Source: Thermoplasmata archaeon (GTDB lineage: Archaea > Thermoplasmatota > Thermoplasmata > Thermoplasmatales > GCA-001856825). From it: 64,000 nucleotides of DNA. The notes beneath the pieces were generated by a model that was given only the letters and a program-made list of their open reading frames with translations, had not been told where the DNA came from and made no database searches. Shown one piece after another: positions 63,209 through 64,000 of this stretch. Made by a program: the position numbers and the translations under genes. The first letter of the stretch is position 1; each line of letters starts with the position of its first letter. The stretch spans positions 1-64,000 of the forward strand of contig JAJZYX010000005.1 in NCBI GenBank assembly GCA_021797855.1, read 5' to 3'.

Positions 63209-63838
63209 ATGGTTATTCCTCTCCTGCTCTACTTCATTCCTCTCTCAGCTATGCTCAGCAGCTTCATGTTCTATTTCAGACCCAGGATCCTTTCCATCAT
63301 AATCGGAGGATCCGTCATAGCACTCGCAGCCATATTCCTCGAGACATACGTGCTGAACGCGACATCTGACCTGTTTCTTCTTTTGTTTGCAGCCCCGGCG
63401 ATAGAGGAAGTCCTGAAATTCGGGGGAACCACATACGGAAAGTCGTTCAGGAATGCTGTTGGAGTAGGCCTGGGGTTCGCAGTAGCGGAGAACGCATTCT
63501 ATTTCCTCACGATATCCCAGCTGTATTCCTTTAATGTTGCCTTCATGTACATTATCGCAAGGGCGATAGGAGACCCACTGCTCCACAGCTCCGCCACGTC
63601 ACTTTCCGTGAAGACGTGGGAAGGCAGCAGGAGCGCACTCCCGAAGGCCATAGGACTGCACATGGCTTACAACTTATGGGCCATTGCACTGATGGGAATG
63701 GCGTCGCTGTTCAGGTTCGAGCCAGCTGTCATAGTGCTGCTTTTGGCGTTGCTTCTATTCCAGGCCAGGAACGCCAGACTGAGCGGGGAGGGCAGTATAC
63801 AGGCTTCGCCCGTCTCTCTCCCGGAGGGCGAAAAATGA
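63209..63838 (+). CDS. PrsW-type intramembrane metalloprotease
   Basis: A 209-aa membrane protein with about seven hydrophobic segments. The PrsW/CAAX-protease-like motifs are in order: PAIEEVLKF (EExxK, near residue 65), VAENAFYF (ExxxF), GDPLLHSSATS (His) and LHMAYNLWAI (His). It starts at ATG 63209 with GGGGAGG eight bases upstream; the frame further upstream overlaps the previous gene. PrsW enzymes cut membrane proteins; here it may process the element's large surface proteins (inference). Confidence 0.7.
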   Translation: MVIPLLLYFIPLSAMLSSFMFYFRPRILSIIIGGSVIALAAIFLETYVLNATSDLFLLLFAAPAIEEVLKFGGTTYGKSFRNAVGVGLGFAVAENAFYFLTISQLYSFNVAFMYIIARAIGDPLLHSSATSLSVKTWEGSRSALPKAIGLHMAYNLWAIALMGMASLFRFEPAVIVLLLALLLFQARNARLSGEGSIQASPVSLPEGEK

Positions 63839-63936
63839 ATTTCAAGGAAAGGATAGAAAGGGAAAGGAAGGTGGAGGATGAAATGAGGACCCGTATGATA
63901 GAGATAATGAGGAAGGTGATGACGCACGGAAGATGA
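63835..63936 (+). CDS. Short charged peptide gene
   Basis: A 33-aa frame (MNFKERIERERKVEDEMRTR...) with GGAGGG upstream and an ATGA overlap with the protease gene. It is a single highly charged helix. Another ATG (63933) overlaps its stop, but that frame stops after 21 codons. A different frame is open from about 63922 to the edge and lacks a start, so the last 64 bases are unresolved. Confidence 0.4.
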   Translation: MNFKERIERERKVEDEMRTRMIEIMRKVMTHGR

Positions 63937-64000
63937 CGATAAGGAAAGGGGAACAAAGCCTGACCAGCAGAAGACGGCCTTCTGGGTGGACAGCATAGTG

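Noticed and set aside
1-64000. CRISPR array or cas genes
   Set aside because: No regularly spaced direct repeats and no Cas-like proteins were seen; the only array is the short heptamer cluster at 51.7-52.0 kb.
51246-64000. Integrase, capsid or portal genes that would prove a provirus
   Set aside because: None of the proteins shows tyrosine or serine recombinase motifs, a major capsid signature or a terminase; the element is named only by indirect evidence.

Overview
The window reads as a densely packed archaeal chromosome segment, most likely from a Thermoplasmatota (Thermoplasmata-related) euryarchaeon. The evidence is archaeal information-processing genes (GINS, a GAN/RecJ-type nuclease, DNA topoisomerase VI, Trm56, a Taw2-like enzyme, RaSEA), a strong AGG/AGA arginine preference, and many genes with a TATA-like box about 25 bp before the start codon (leaderless transcripts). 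Shine-Dalgarno sites appear mainly inside operons. Topoisomerase VI is absent from classical Thermoplasmatales, which use gyrase, so the organism is probably a neighbouring lineage. Lineage assignment is an inference.

Layout. (A) 0.3-6.6 kb, minus strand: a translationally coupled operon encoding a VirB2/TedC-like pilin, a polytopic VirB6/CedA-like protein, a VirB3-like protein, a VirB4-type ATPase, a VirD4/HerA-type ATPase and, last, the replication factor GINS. It looks like a conjugation-related DNA-exchange machine. (B) 6.6-17.4 kb, plus strand: peptidase, the zinc protein-regulator-top6B-top6A-MFS-taw2 operon, then SHMT-like, FAD oxidase and aminotransferase genes. (C) 17.4-34 kb: PRPP synthetase, a Trm56-HD fusion, GGPP synthase beside a UbiD-type decarboxylase, AspRS, PdxT, GcvT, tRNA-Phe, a CoaD-NTPase fusion, RaSEA, the GAN-like nuclease, P5C dehydrogenase and a regulator/bactofilin pair facing each other across a perfect palindrome. 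(D) 34-51 kb: MFS exporter, carAB, a DsrE-TusA-SQR sulfur operon, cupin and cobalamin adenosyltransferase, a canonical C/D box sRNA, Hsp20 with a regulator, a GH15 enzyme, a PadR-ABC exporter operon and two CPA-type antiporters.

(E) 51.2-64 kb, continuing past the edge: a region unlike the rest. It has a 12-copy GTAGTCA/TGACTAC array, an SF3/AAA-like replication helicase, short overlapping genes, a winged-helix protein, a 17-bp hairpin placed at the predicted 5' end of an mRNA, two very large secreted and membrane-anchored proteins (861 and about 1186 aa), many small membrane proteins and a PrsW-type membrane protease. It is best read as a plasmid- or virus-derived element, probably integrated. 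I recognise no integrase, capsid or att site inside the window.

The strongest candidates for undescribed biology are the pilus/ATPase/GINS operon and the right-hand element with its repeat array, 5'-terminal hairpin and surface-protein cluster.
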